Below, piece by piece: positions 1 to 10,239 of a stretch of DNA of 64,000 bases. Position numbers and translations under genes: made by a program. Below the pieces are notes generated by a model, which searched no databases, was not told where the DNA came from, and saw nothing but the letters and a program-made list of their open reading frames with translations. The DNA is from Hysterangium stoloniferum (lineage: Eukaryota > Basidiomycota > Agaricomycetes > Hysterangiales > Hysterangiaceae), in the NCBI GenBank assembly GCA_015178975.1, contig WHVD01000065.1, positions 248,001 through 312,000 of the forward strand, in the 5' to 3' direction. Each line of letters opens with the position of its first letter. The first letter of the stretch is position 1.

Positions 1-417
1 TGTTCTCAATGTTATCATAAAATTGCACTGTAGGCCATCATCATGTTCAGAAAGTTATATAAAGCTCACTCATATGTTTTCTTATTGGATAAATCACTTA
101 TTTGGAGGATAACCAAAGATTTTTTAAATCATTTATTCAATCAAGTATATATATTATATTGTTTGACATAAAATTAATATTTCATCAGATCCAATCCATC
201 AGGCAATACTCTGAAGAATGGGGAAATATTAATATTTATCCTGCATCTGATAAATTTTAGTCAAACAACCATCTGTAGATTATCCTTTTGGAATAAATTC
301 CACAACATTGATTGGTAGGCCAGATATTTCTGGTTAAGTTTCGAAACCAAATAAATTATAATTATAATTAACTATTTTTGAAAGCAAACATATGTATGTA
401 TATACAAAAATATACAT
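1..417. other. AT-rich non-coding left flank
   Basis: No gene recognised. The stretch is AT-rich with frequent stops on both strands and no convincing splice-site or codon pattern. It borders the fold-back repeat to its right and looks like decayed repeat DNA. Confidence 0.5.
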
Positions 418-872
418 CTTATTCCAAAGATTAAGTATGACCCAAACAATCTTGGTCAACCATGACATTTGTGTATATTTAAAAGGGTATACATGTCTTA
501 AAGATGAAATTTTGAAGTACAGTAATGAAATATAAACTTGTAGAATACAGTGAGTGACAAAACCCTTCCAATGATTTTTAGGTGTGCAAAGATTCTTGAA
601 TAGCTCAAGATCCACTGTAGCTACAGAGCTAAATTTTGGTGAGTGGTTAGGTCTATGGAGGATAGTCACAATTTATTAAATATGCAAATTTTTATGAGAA
701 AGTCCTCATATTTGTAAGTGAGACAATTTCCTCTGGCTAAGCCTACATGTTTTAGAAGTTTATATTTCATTACCCCAAAATTTCATCTTTAAGACTTGTA
801 TGCTCTTGTAAAATAAGTACAAATGTCATGGTTAAACAAGATTATCTGGGTTGTTACCTAATCTTTGGGATT
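418..872. repeat. Fold-back (inverted) repeat truncated by an LTR
   Basis: Seen: the reverse complement of about 418-540 reappears at about 752-872 with long exact blocks, for example AAATTTCATCTTTAAGAC and ACAAATGTCATGGTT. The arms are about 120 bp with a spacer of about 200 bp. The right arm stops exactly where the LTR-A copy begins, so the LTR inserted into, or recombined at, this palindrome. It could be a fold-back or MITE-type DNA element; no transposase is visible. Confidence 0.75.
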
Positions 873-1351
873 GTTACGACTGGACAATCCCGCCGGACTC
901 TGGGCACTAACCTGTATGCCATCACACCCTACACGCACCAAATGTCTGTTTATAGGATTTTCCCACCTGGACTCCATTACATCAAGACTTGTTACGTTCA
1001 ACCTCATTACAACACATATCAGTCACTGGACTTCCCCCGGACTCCATCTCTGTCTATGTCCGTCTTCGTCCCACGCATCAGTCACCGGATCCCGCTTAGA
1101 ATCCCGTCACCACTCTAATTGAGCCCCATTCCCATTTTAGCCCCATTCCCATTTTAGTCAAATGACCTGTCACAATTTAGGACTCCACTCCCACTCTGTT
1201 TCCCGTTATAGGTTATGCTTTGTCACGATTCGGACTCCGCTCCGTTCCGTCCCATTCCTAACACCAAACTTGGTGTTTACTATTCCCATTTTATGTTTTG
1301 TTAGTTTTGTTTCATCATTACTGGATTTGGTACGTCATGCACTCCACGCTC

Positions 1352-1358
1352 TATATAA
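1352..1358 (+). promoter_or_regulatory. LTR-A TATA box
   Basis: TATATAA in the context CTATATAAACTGG, conserved in the solo LTR-A near 50981. It lies about 32 bp upstream of the AGTCAGAAAAT sequence proposed as the RNA 5' end. Confidence 0.7.
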
Positions 1359-1384
1359 ACTGGCAGATGTTGTACATACAATCC

Positions 1385-1395
1385 AGTCAGAAAAT
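1385..1395 (+). promoter_or_regulatory. Probable RNA 5' end used as self-primer
   Basis: AGTCAGAAAAT sits at TATA-to-start distance and is exactly the reverse complement of the 11 nt at 1710-1720 just after the LTR. In Tf1/sushi-group elements the first 11 nt of the mRNA prime reverse transcription. The same 11 nt occur at 51014-51024 in the solo LTR. That this is the transcription start is inferred from spacing only. Confidence 0.7.
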
Positions 1396-1609
1396 TAGCT
1401 TAGATTCTCCCCAGTAATCTAACAACATTTTCCACTCTAAACCCTTGCTTGATTCACATCGCTTTCACTAGTCAGAGCCCATGGGCTCCGGCACATCTAT
1501 CTCTCTCAACCATCACGACTCACGACCCACGACCTCCGACCTACGACCTATGACCCATGACCCCCACCTGGACTCCCTGGGATTCCCATCTGCCTGTTCG
1601 AAATAGGAC

Positions 1610-1656
1610 AACACAATCTAGTGAGGGCGCAGCCTATAAGCTGAAGCCAAGTCCTA
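1610..1656 (+). ncRNA. Conserved U5 RNA hairpin box (copy 1)
   Basis: Outer stem TAGGAC...GTCCTA, then GGC/GCC, then CAGC/GCTG closing a CTATAA loop. Six further copies in the window have compensatory changes in the stems (see findings). Its position is in the 5' leader of the element RNA, between the start site and the primer site. A role in priming, packaging or dimerisation is inference. Confidence 0.65.
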
Positions 1657-1709
1657 CTGGATATTCCGCAGGTTTCTCCGGAGACCCGCCCTGTACGTAT
1701 CCTAACAGT

Positions 1710-1720
1710 ATTTTCTGACT
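1710..1720 (+). other. Self-priming primer-binding site
   Basis: ATTTTCTGACT, 2 nt after the LTR end, is perfectly complementary to 1385-1395. No initiator-tRNA 3'-end match (TGGTAGC type) is seen here, which fits Tf1-type self-priming. Confidence 0.7.
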
Positions 1721-1742
1721 TATACCCGCAGATTGTTTCATT

Positions 1743-3022
1743 ATGCCACCAAGAAGGAATACACGTGCACAGGCATCATTACCTGGACCGTCGACTCCTC
1801 ATTCCCCGTTAACTCTGTATACCAGTCAGATGCTTGCAAACCAGTCGGAACCCATGGAAGAAGCCCATATCGAAGAAGTCCTGGAAAACCAGGACGAATC
1901 CGAGCACGAGGATGAATCCGTGGCCCTCAACAAGGGCAAAGGTGTTGAAAATCCTCCGCCTGTTCAACAACCGCACTTGGGGGATCCTACTTCTGAGTTT
2001 TTAGCAGGCACTATAGATAAATTCATGACACACCTGCTTGAAGAACAAAAGAAAAAGGAACAAGAACCTCCACGGTCAAAAGTCAATGCTCTGGAACCCT
2101 TCACAGGTTCCAACCCAAACAAACTCTCTACTTTCCTCATGCAATGTCGCTTCAATTTCCGTGATTGTGCCACTGCATTCTTCATGGACTCCCAAAAAGT
2201 CAACTACGCACTGTCATATTTGTCGGGATCCACGTTGAAATGGTTCGAACCCGCTTTTAGCGGAATTTCCGAGGAAGAGCCACTCTGGCTCGACAATTGG
2301 GAAGCTTTTGTTGAGGAGCTTGAAACCAACTTCAGCCTGTATGACCCGACAGGAGAAGCCGAGAATAGTCTCACAAATCTTCGTATGAAGGACATGCAGT
2401 GCATCAGGGACTACATCGTCCAATTCAATAATCTTGCAGCTCACTGTCAGTGGGGCGATCCCGCTCTCTGCCACCAATTCTATGCCGGTCTGCCGTCCCA
2501 CCTTAAAGACGAAGTCTCGAAAGGAGAAGATGGCAAGCCAAAAACCCTGTCCCGTATGCGCCTCAAAGCTCAAAATGTGGACGCACGCTATTGGGAATGT
2601 TGCATGGAAGTTGCCCGTGAGACCTCCACGGACAAAGTAAACAAGTCCATGGCCAATAAAACCAACAACAACAACTCATCAACCAGCAACCAGAACTCCA
2701 CTCAATCCGACAAGAAGAACGATAAAAAGTCTTCAAACAACAACAACAATAAGGACAATAAGGACAATAACAAGGGTCAACAGTCTGGCAAGCAAGCTGG
2801 AAAACCTGACCTCTCAGGCAAACTCGGACCCGATGGCAAATTGACCACACAGGAAAGACAACGTCATATGGACAACAACCTCTGTCTCTTGTGTGGGAAA
2901 CCCAGTCATTGAGTCCCGGAATGTCCGCTGGCAAAAGCAAACTCTTCTAAGGGTCAAACAGCCAAGGCCTCCACGGAAACCCCGTTGAAGGACAAACCGG
3001 CTTCCGATTCGAAAAAAGAGTA
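1743..3022 (+). pseudogene. gag: Chromovirus Gag (one premature stop)
   Basis: The frame opens at an ATG 35 nt after the LTR. The first ~100 residues are acidic and proline-rich. The capsid-like region (about residues 105-290) has the usual Ty3-type run from a FTGSNPNKL-like start to a LKWFEP block. A long Asn/Lys/Asp/Ser tract follows, then a CCHC zinc knuckle (CLLCGKPSH...PEC). An in-frame TGA at 2910-2912 lies inside the knuckle, one codon after its His, and the frame runs on to TAA at 3022. The stop is one transition from TGG. Gag would form the virus-like particle. Pol lies in another frame 18 nt downstream. Confidence 0.88.
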
Positions 3023-3040
3023 AGCAATTCCGCAGACTCC

Positions 3041-6000
3041 ATGCCGGTTGGGGGTTGCGTTGCCTCTCCGCACATTCAAGAGTTTACTCGCCTCAACGCA
3101 TCCACTCTTTCACATTCTGATTCATTTTTCATTACACTTATGTCTAATATGATCCCGAAATTCATTTTTTCAGCTCTCATAGATTCTGGCTCGACTCATT
3201 GTTTTTTAGATACAAAATTCACACAAAAAAATTCTTTGTCAACTTATTCGATAAATCCCATCGGTCTCCGCCTCTTTGATGGCACAAGTAATTCAGTTGT
3301 TACCCAAGCTTGTGATTTACCCATCAGTTTCCCTTGTGGAACATCTCAATTGGTCACTTTCTATGTGACCCAGTTAGACTCAAGTTGCTCGGTGGTCCTA
3401 GGACATAACTGGCTTACCCACTACAATCTGTTGATTGACTGGATAGCTAACAGTATAACATTCTGGACTCCCGTGGCAGCCGAGGAAACTGCGCCTGTCT
3501 CGGCCTCCATGGCACCCATGGCCTTCCCGGCACCTGCAGTCTCGAGGACTCCTGTGATCCCTACGGCACCCATAGCTTCCCTGGAACCCACAGCACCTCC
3601 GTCCATTTCTCTGACTAATGCTGCAGCTTTTATTAGGGCTTCAAAAATGGATGGTTCCCAGGCATTCACTATCAACTTAAAAATTGATGAAGCAACTGGA
3701 CATTTTTCAACCCCGGTATCTGAATCTGAGCAAGCCACTGACCTAGAAGGCATCCCAGAGAAATATCATGACTTCGTGGATGTTTTTAGCAAGCGGAAAG
3801 CTGACCGGCTTCCGCCTCACAGAGAATATGACTTAAAAATCGATCTTGAAGATGGCACCCAGCCACCCCTAGGACATATTTACCCGCTCTCGTCCACGGA
3901 ACTTTCCACGATCTGTGATTTCCTGGATGAACATTTGTCCATAGGTTTTATCCGACCCTCAAAGTCTCCTTTTGGAGCACCTGTTCTGTTTGTCAGAAAA
4001 AAGGATGGATCCCTTCGACTATGTGTTGATTTTAGAGGACTCAATGCTGTCACCAAAAAGGATAAATATCCACTCCCACTTATATCTGACCTGCTCGATG
4101 CTCCACAGAATCCCCAGATTTACACCAAAATAGATCTCAAGCATGCCTATCATTTGGTCCAGATCGCCATGGGCGATGAATGGAAAACCACTTTTAGAAC
4201 CCGTTATGGGGCCTTCGAGTGGTTGGTGATCCCCTTTGGACTCACCAATGCTCCATCTGTTTTTCAGTGTTTTATCAATGACATTTTCTCCAACATGCTC
4301 GATGTATGCATCATTGTTTACTTGGACGACATTCTTATCTACTCCGAGAATCCCGCAGAACACGACAAACAAGTCCATGAAGTTCTCCAGAGACTCAGAC
4401 AACATGGTTTATTCGCAAATGGTAAAAAATGTACTTTTGACATGGACTCCGTGGAATACCTAGGTTTCATGATGGGACCCGATGGACTCTGCATGGATGA
4501 AACTAAAGTGCAAGTCATCAAAGATTGGCCCGAACCCCGAAAAGTTAAAGATATACAATCCTTCCTCGGCTTTGCCAATTTTTACAGACATTTTATCCAT
4601 GGATATTCTGACATCACAGTACCCCTTACCTGTCTTACGCATAAGGGTACTCCGTGGAATTTTAATGATAAGTGTCAAAAAGCTTTCAATCTTTTAAAAA
4701 ATTCTTTTTCTACAGCTCCTATTCTGTCACATTGGAAACCAGACTTCCCACTCATTGTTGAAATGGATGCCTCCGACTATGCACTTGGAGCCATTCTGTC
4801 TATCCAGGACTCTGATGGAGAAGTCCACCCCGTGGCTTTTCTGTCCCGGACTTTTACCAGAGCAGAGCTCAACTACGATGTTCATGATAAAGAACTTCTG
4901 GCAATCTTTTCAGCTTTCAAAGCGTGGCGACACTATTTGGAAGGTTCAGGAGCTCCTATTGACGTTGTAACAGATCACAAAAACCTGGAATACTTTTCTA
5001 CCACAAAACTTTTGACCCGCTGGCAGGCCCGCTGGTCTGAATATCTATCTGCCTTCAACATGATTATCCGTTTTCGACCCAGCCGTCTCAGCGGCAAACC
5101 CGATGCTTTAACTAGACGATGGGACGTCTATCCTAAAGAGGGGAGCAATGACTATGCAACGGTAAATCTGCACAACCTGAAACCTATTTTCACAAATCAA
5201 CAACTTACCGCATCGGTCCGCACAACTTTCCTCGTCAATCCCATTGTCCGTGGAATTATCATTATGGATATCAAGAAGTTACATCAAGATATTCTATCAG
5301 CAATTCCACTAGACCCGATTACTAAAGCTCACCTTGACAATCCTGTGGACCCCGATCAACTCGGTGGTCTCTTGATCAACATGGTTTCATTAGACTTGAT
5401 GATCAGATCTATGTACCGGACTCCGATGGCCTCCACCTCAGGATCCTTCAATACAAGCATGATCATCCACTCTCAGGACATTTTGGGTACAACAAAACTC
5501 TATCATTAATAAGAAGAGAATATACTTGGCCCGGACTCCGTGGATTCGTCAAGCACTATTGTAAATCTTGCACTACTTGTCCCCACTCAAAATCTCAGCG
5601 ACACAAGCCATATGGCCTTTTGAAACAACTCCCGGTACCGGAACACCCGTGGAATTCTATCTCTATGGATTTCATTGAACACCTACCAAATTCCGAAGGC
5701 TTTTCTGCTATTCTAGTCATTGTTGACAGATTCTCAAAACAAGGTATATTCATCCCTACATATGACACAATTACGTCCATGCAGTTAGTGGAACTTTTCA
5801 TTATCCACGTATTTTCCAAGCACGGAGTTCCATCCCACATGACTTCCAATTGAGGATCAGAGTTCGTGTCTCACTTCTTTAGATCCCTCGGAAAATCCTT
5901 GGACATGACATTACATTTCACGTCCAGACATCACCTGGAAGGCGACGGACAAACCGAACATGTCAACCCGACATTGGAACAATACCTCCGCATATATTGC

Positions 6001-6747
6001 AACTACCAACAGGACAATTGGAAATCCTTGTTACCACTTGCAGAGTTTGCTTACAATAATGCACCCTCGGCCACTACTGGTGTTTCCCCATTCTTTGCAA
6101 ATAAAGGATATAATCCAAATATTACAGTACATCCAGAATGAAATCTCCCCTCTGTTCGTGCTCAAGAGTTCACCACAGACCTCCACAAGCTCCACAAGGA
6201 ACTCCGGACTGCAATATTGTCCGCCCAAGAGCAATACCAATATTCAGCAGACAAACACCGGATCCTGCCACCCAACTTCAAGATTGGCGACCGTGTTTAT
6301 GTCAAAGCTCAATTCTTCCAGACTACCCGTCCATCAAATAAGCTTGCTGAAAAATATTTAGGTCCATTTGAAATTATCGCACAAGTAGGTCCAGTTTCTT
6401 GGACTCTACGGCTTCCGGATAGTATGCGCGCAGTACACCTGGTATTTCATGTTTCTATGCTAGAACCTTGTACTGCTAACACTATCCCAGATCGCATGCA
6501 ATCTCTGCCTCCTCCAGTCATCATTGACAGAGAACCTGAGTTTGAAATCTCACAGATTTTAGATTCAAAAATTGACAAGCGTCGATGCACTTGTAAACTG
6601 CTTTACTTGGTCAAGTGGGTGGGTTATGAGGGCACCAATGAAGAAACCTCATGGATTTTGGCCACGGAACTCGGTAATGCCACGGAAATCATTACTGACT
6701 TTCATACAGCTTACCCACTCAAACCTGGACCATTATCGTCTCTCTGA
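3041..6747 (+). pseudogene. pol: Chromovirus Pol: protease, RT, RNase H, integrase, chromodomain
   Basis: Domains in order: aspartic protease with DSG at residues 48-50; reverse transcriptase with YLDD near 4319; RNase H with EMDASDYALG near 4760; integrase HHCC finger near 5455-5580; integrase core; a GPF-like module; and a C-terminal chromodomain (KWVGYEGTNEETSW near 6615-6660), which defines chromoviruses. Lesions: a 1-bp deletion near 5381 shifts the frame just before the HHCC finger; TGA stops at about 5851 and 6139, both one C-to-T step from Arg CGA; and the integrase motif expected to read TSD-R-GSEF reads TSN-stop-GSEF, so the second catalytic Asp is also lost. The element cannot be autonomous. 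Confidence 0.92.
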
Positions 6748-6948
6748 CTGCACTCCACGGACCCCATGTTACGTTTGGACTCATTTTCATTATTCCCTGT
6801 CACCCTATGTCTCTCTTTGCTTTTACAGGTTCTGACATGTCTTGTCAAGTCCTTAAGCGGACTCTCCGCAGACTTTGGCTTTGACTTTATTTCTTATGTT
6901 TTTTCATGCTTTACTTCTATGTTCAAAATTATTATTAAGTTTTATTTT
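6748..6948. other. Post-pol untranslated segment
   Basis: T-rich segment following the Pol stop. No 3' LTR-A is found; the junction between the LTR-A element body and the LTR-B-type 3' end must lie in or near here but leaves no visible mark. Confidence 0.4.
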
Positions 6949-7254
6949 CTATTCTTCATCTACATTGATGGGGCTATCTTTTTTCCCCGCCTCTTTTTCC
7001 ACCTCAGCTTTTCCTGCCTCATTCATCTCCTCAGGTAGCTCTGCTATCTCCGTGGGCACCTCCTCCTCATCTGAACCGGCCTCCTCGGAACTCCCAGCCT
7101 CTGGCTTCTCATACACAAAGCTGGCATACTCCATCAGGAATTTGAAGTGGTCCCCACAGATTGCATGGAGATCGTTCACCATGATGACGCTAACTTTGTT
7201 GCTCTTCCGGAGCAACTCGTTTTGGGCTTCAATGCCCTCGGTGATCCGTCCCAA
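6949..7254 (-). CDS. Antisense ORF between pol and LTR-B
   Basis: 101-codon ORF opposite to pol, open further upstream to about 7356 without an ATG. The N-terminal half is amphipathic with a heptad-like run (LGRITEGIEAQNELLRK). The C-terminal half is very acidic (SSEEAGSDEEEVP). It ends near the pol 3' end. No function is recognised. It may be an accessory antisense gene of the LTR-B family or a chance ORF; codon content looks protein-like rather than random. Confidence 0.45.
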   Translation of the reverse strand: MGRITEGIEAQNELLRKSNKVSVIMVNDLHAICGDHFKFLMEYASFVYEKPEAGSSEEAGSDEEEVPTEIAELPEEMNEAGKAEVEKEAGKKDSPINVDEE

Positions 7255-7319
7255 GGCTTCCTCCAGACTGGAGTATCCATCTGACCCACCATTCTCCCAT
7301 GAACCGGACCCCGCGGCCT

Positions 7320-7354
7320 GCTCGTGAACGAGCGAGCACCTCGCCTTGAGGTGC
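7320..7354. repeat. Two perfect hairpins just before LTR-B
   Basis: GCTCGT-GA-ACGAGC (7320-7333) and GCACCTC-GCCTT-GAGGTGC (7336-7354) stand back to back, two bases before the LTR TG. This is where a polypurine tract is expected. Being perfect palindromes they could act on either strand. Confidence 0.7.
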
Positions 7355-7356
7355 GC

Positions 7357-8300
7357 TGTTATGTATTTTTAGGTTTTTCCAATTTTTAACCAATCTCCCC
7401 CTAAACAAATTGATAAAAACACGTTTAAATGTACTTATATTGCGACGAAATTATTGTACAATAGTCTCATGAGATTAAGCTGATTTTTACAATTTATTTC
7501 ATATTTTTATCATTTATTTTGGGAGAGTTATCAAATTTCTACTGTTTATTCTTTTTTATCTAAATATCTTCTAAGTCGGCCATCTGGCGCTTATTGCGCA
7601 ACGCGCGGGAAAATTTGTCACAATATGTGACATTCGTTACAACAGGTGACATTCGTCACAACAAGTGACATTCGTCACAACAGGTGACATTCGTCACAAC
7701 AGGTGACATTCGTCACAACAGGTGACATTCGTCACAACAAGTGACTGGCATCACAACAAGTGACCGGCGTCACAACAAGTGACTGTCGTCACAAAATACA
7801 AATGCGACTCAGCTGTCACAAACAGCTGAATAATAATAACGTTACACATATATTACACGCGCGGGAAAATTATGTAATCAGCGCACGCACGAAATCAGCA
7901 ACTTTGCGACGCGCGAGAATATTACATCAGCATATATGCTACAATGGAAAGTAGTAGAAACTCCTGGAATATTCCAGCAGATTCCAGGTAAAATAGCTAA
8001 AAATAGGTAAAACAAGTAGCTAGAACATTCTCCCATGTCTCAGATTTTACTGTATATAAGGAGCTCTGCTCCACCACTGAAATATAACTTATTTTAACCC
8101 ATTTACTACACCACATCAGTGTGCCACTGCATCAGCAGTTATATTCCACCCCTAGTTGGGCTGTTGGATAAATATATACAAACACTTAGTCACCTCTAGT
8201 TGAGCTGCTGACCTAAGCTAACTCAGGATCCCTTTGCGACCTCTAGTTGAGCTTCTGGTAATAATCCTAATTGGAGGATATCTGAAAACTATTAATTATA
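7357..8300 (+). repeat. LTR-B copy 1
   Basis: Starts TGTTATGTATTTTTAGG and is alignable over several hundred bp with the copy starting at 10240: shared GAAATTTCTAC / AATTTCTAC blocks, an ACGCGCGGGAA block, TATATAAGGAG, GAAATATAAC and the CACCTC...TTGAG repeats. TATA box near 8053. The right end is not defined and the end given is approximate. It may be the 3' LTR of the mosaic element to its left. Confidence 0.6.
7616..7796. repeat. Tandem array of a palindromic ~22-bp unit
   Basis: About eight copies of GTCACAACAGGTGACATTC with small variations. Each unit contains GTCAC...GTGAC as an inverted repeat. It lies in the U3 part of LTR-B copy 1; the second LTR-B has only a degraded version (about 10493-10580). 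It could be a repeated protein-binding site. Confidence 0.85.
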
Positions 8301-9180
8301 CCAAATTCTAATATACTCTAAAGGTCATTTAAACATCTGAGATGTGATTCAAACATAATTTGGTTTTTAAAACTTTTTGAAAGTTTTAAACTCTGTCATA
8401 CATTACAAACTAAAGAATCTTTCCGGACATGAGTAGACAATAAAAAAAATTAGTAGTTTGAAACACTAATACTTTTAAAAAATAGATACCTTTAGATAGT
8501 CCATTCCATGCATATGTATATCATTGGCACCTCTAAATACATATGTATTACTTCGGAATGGATCTGTTAATCTGAACAGATTTCTACTTGATTCAACATA
8601 CCCAGAATATATAGGGGGTTTTACTTAATAAAGACAGCTGTGATATGAAAAATTTCCAATAATATTTTACATATTTTACATGGAAATAACTACATTTCAA
8701 CTTTTAAAAAACAAAGTACTAATAAAAGTATTAGTAGGCATCTGTAAAAGGAAGGAAATTATATACAATGGAATTTGTTAAATAACTATGGGTTGTATAA
8801 GATGTAATATGGAGAACTATTTCTGATGGTTATTTTTTGATGATATAATTGTTTCAGAATAGATATCACTATTTAAAGATGGAGTTTTGTAAAAATAAGA
8901 CTTTTATTAGTAAATATTTGAGATTATAGTAATTATAAACACCCTCCTCAAGGAATAGTTCTTTTATTTGCTAAAAGAGTCATACATTGTTCTATTGAAC
9001 CTTTCATTAATCAAAATAAGCATTGATTTGAGTTGTTTAAGCTTCATAATGCAGCTCATTAATCTATCAGTATTTAAATTACTGGACCTTTGCTTGTTTT
9101 ATTGTTGAAGCTCTGTGACACTATAGCATATATTGAGCTATCTAAGAGAAACCCCTGAAAACATTACACTGCTTATACCT
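8301..9180. other. AT-rich spacer between LTRs
   Basis: No gene is seen. It contains one imperfect inverted repeat with TCCATTCC (near 8500) against GGAATGGA (near 8555) and ATACATATG repeats between. Confidence 0.45.
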
Positions 9181-9850
9181 GACTCTCTGTGTCTCATGTA
9201 CCCATCACTGCGACTGGACTCCCAGAACCCCTCTAACAGAGCATAGAACCCTGCTCCCCTTATGGTCAAACAGTCTGTCATATGTCTCATGTACCAGTCA
9301 TTGGACTCCACTGGACTCCGAACTCCACCCTATATACACCCAACATTCTGTATCTCACGGACCAGTCACCAGACCCCAACTGGACTCCCCAAAACCCCTC
9401 TAACAGAGCCTCGTTCCCATTATGGTCTAATGACCTGTCATGATTTGTTCACTGCTCCCGTTCCATTCCATCCCTCACTCCCAGTTTAGTATTTACTTGT
9501 TCCATTTTATGTTTAATAGTTCTGCCCCTCATTAATACCGGATTTGGTATTATTACATTTCACAGTCTATATAACTCTCCTATATTCATGTACTTAGAAT
9601 CCAGTTTGAATCTCAAACAAGTTACACCCCTGATCCAGTCTCTGCTCCTCTCATCTGTCTGCATGCTTGATTCCTGGAACTCCCAAAGGAACTCCAGAAT
9701 CTACATCTCTTTGTATGTGTTCCCTCAGCTCGAAATTTGGACACCCAAATGAGTGTACAAGGGTGCAGCCTATAAGCTGAAGCCAAGTCCATCTCAGCTG
9801 TACCATACATACTTCTGGTAATTATTCTGATACCACACTCCCTTGTACTA
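9181..9850 (+). repeat. Decayed LTR related to LTR-A
   Basis: Recognised by order and spacing of LTR-A landmarks: a GACCTGTCA...CATTCC block near 9428, GGATTTGGTA, a CTATATAA TATA box near 9567, AATCCAGT, then the conserved U5 box at 9735-9792. It contains an internal duplication of about 100 bp (9188-9285 resembles 9345-9445). Ends are uncertain and no paired LTR is assigned. Confidence 0.6.
9735..9792 (+). ncRNA. Conserved U5 RNA hairpin box (copy 2)
   Basis: Outer stem TGGAC/GTCCA, middle GGT/GCC with a G-U pair, inner CAGC/GCTG, loop CTATAA. The outer closing pair differs from copy 1 but still pairs. Confidence 0.6.
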
Positions 9851-10119
9851 ATATCCCCAGAAACTCCCCCAGACTTACATATTACCCAGGGACTCCATGG
9901 AATATTTCCTGGAAGAAAGCATGTATTTGGAATAATTACCAGAAACCTCCGTGGGACTTCCTCGGAGCCTATCCCTTTGTTTGGAACTTAACACTTCTCA
10001 ATACACTAAGCTAAACTATGAAACTTGACACCAGTGTATTTTCAGAACCCCTGGGTATCCCAACTCTCTGACCAGTCATGTACTTTCAGACTTTCTAGGA
10101 TAACTGTACCTACCCCTGT

Positions 10120-10180
10120 CTGAAGCTAGGACCCAATGATCATACAAAAGCATAGCACATAAGATGAAGCCAATTTCTAT
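10120..10180 (+). ncRNA. Degraded U5 hairpin box (copy 3)
   Basis: AGCACATAAGATGAAGCCAA preserves the box order but both stems are broken. It marks another LTR relic immediately before LTR-B copy 2. Confidence 0.5.
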
Positions 10181-10239
10181 CTGCCTTGGAACTTCTACAG
10201 GTTTTCCCCATGCCTTAGTTCACTCCTGCCCAGTAAGGC

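Larger units (their letters stand above)
872..1707 (+). repeat. LTR-A, 5' LTR of a Ty3/Gypsy chromovirus
   Basis: 836-bp LTR with TG...CA ends (TGTTACGA...CCTAACA). Its identity as an LTR is proven by a second full copy, with target-site duplication, at 50519-51338. It carries a TATA box near 1352, a probable transcript start near 1385 and the conserved U5 hairpin box at 1610-1656. Compared with the solo copy it has a tandem duplication of a roughly 17-bp GCCCCATTCCCATTTTA unit near 1120-1155, and many CpGs changed to TpG or CpA, so it is the older, more decayed copy. No matching 3' LTR-A is found after pol. Confidence 0.9.

Noticed and set aside
7616-7796. CRISPR-like spaced repeats
   Set aside because: The units are contiguous with no unique spacers and the genome is fungal; this is a tandem array inside an LTR.
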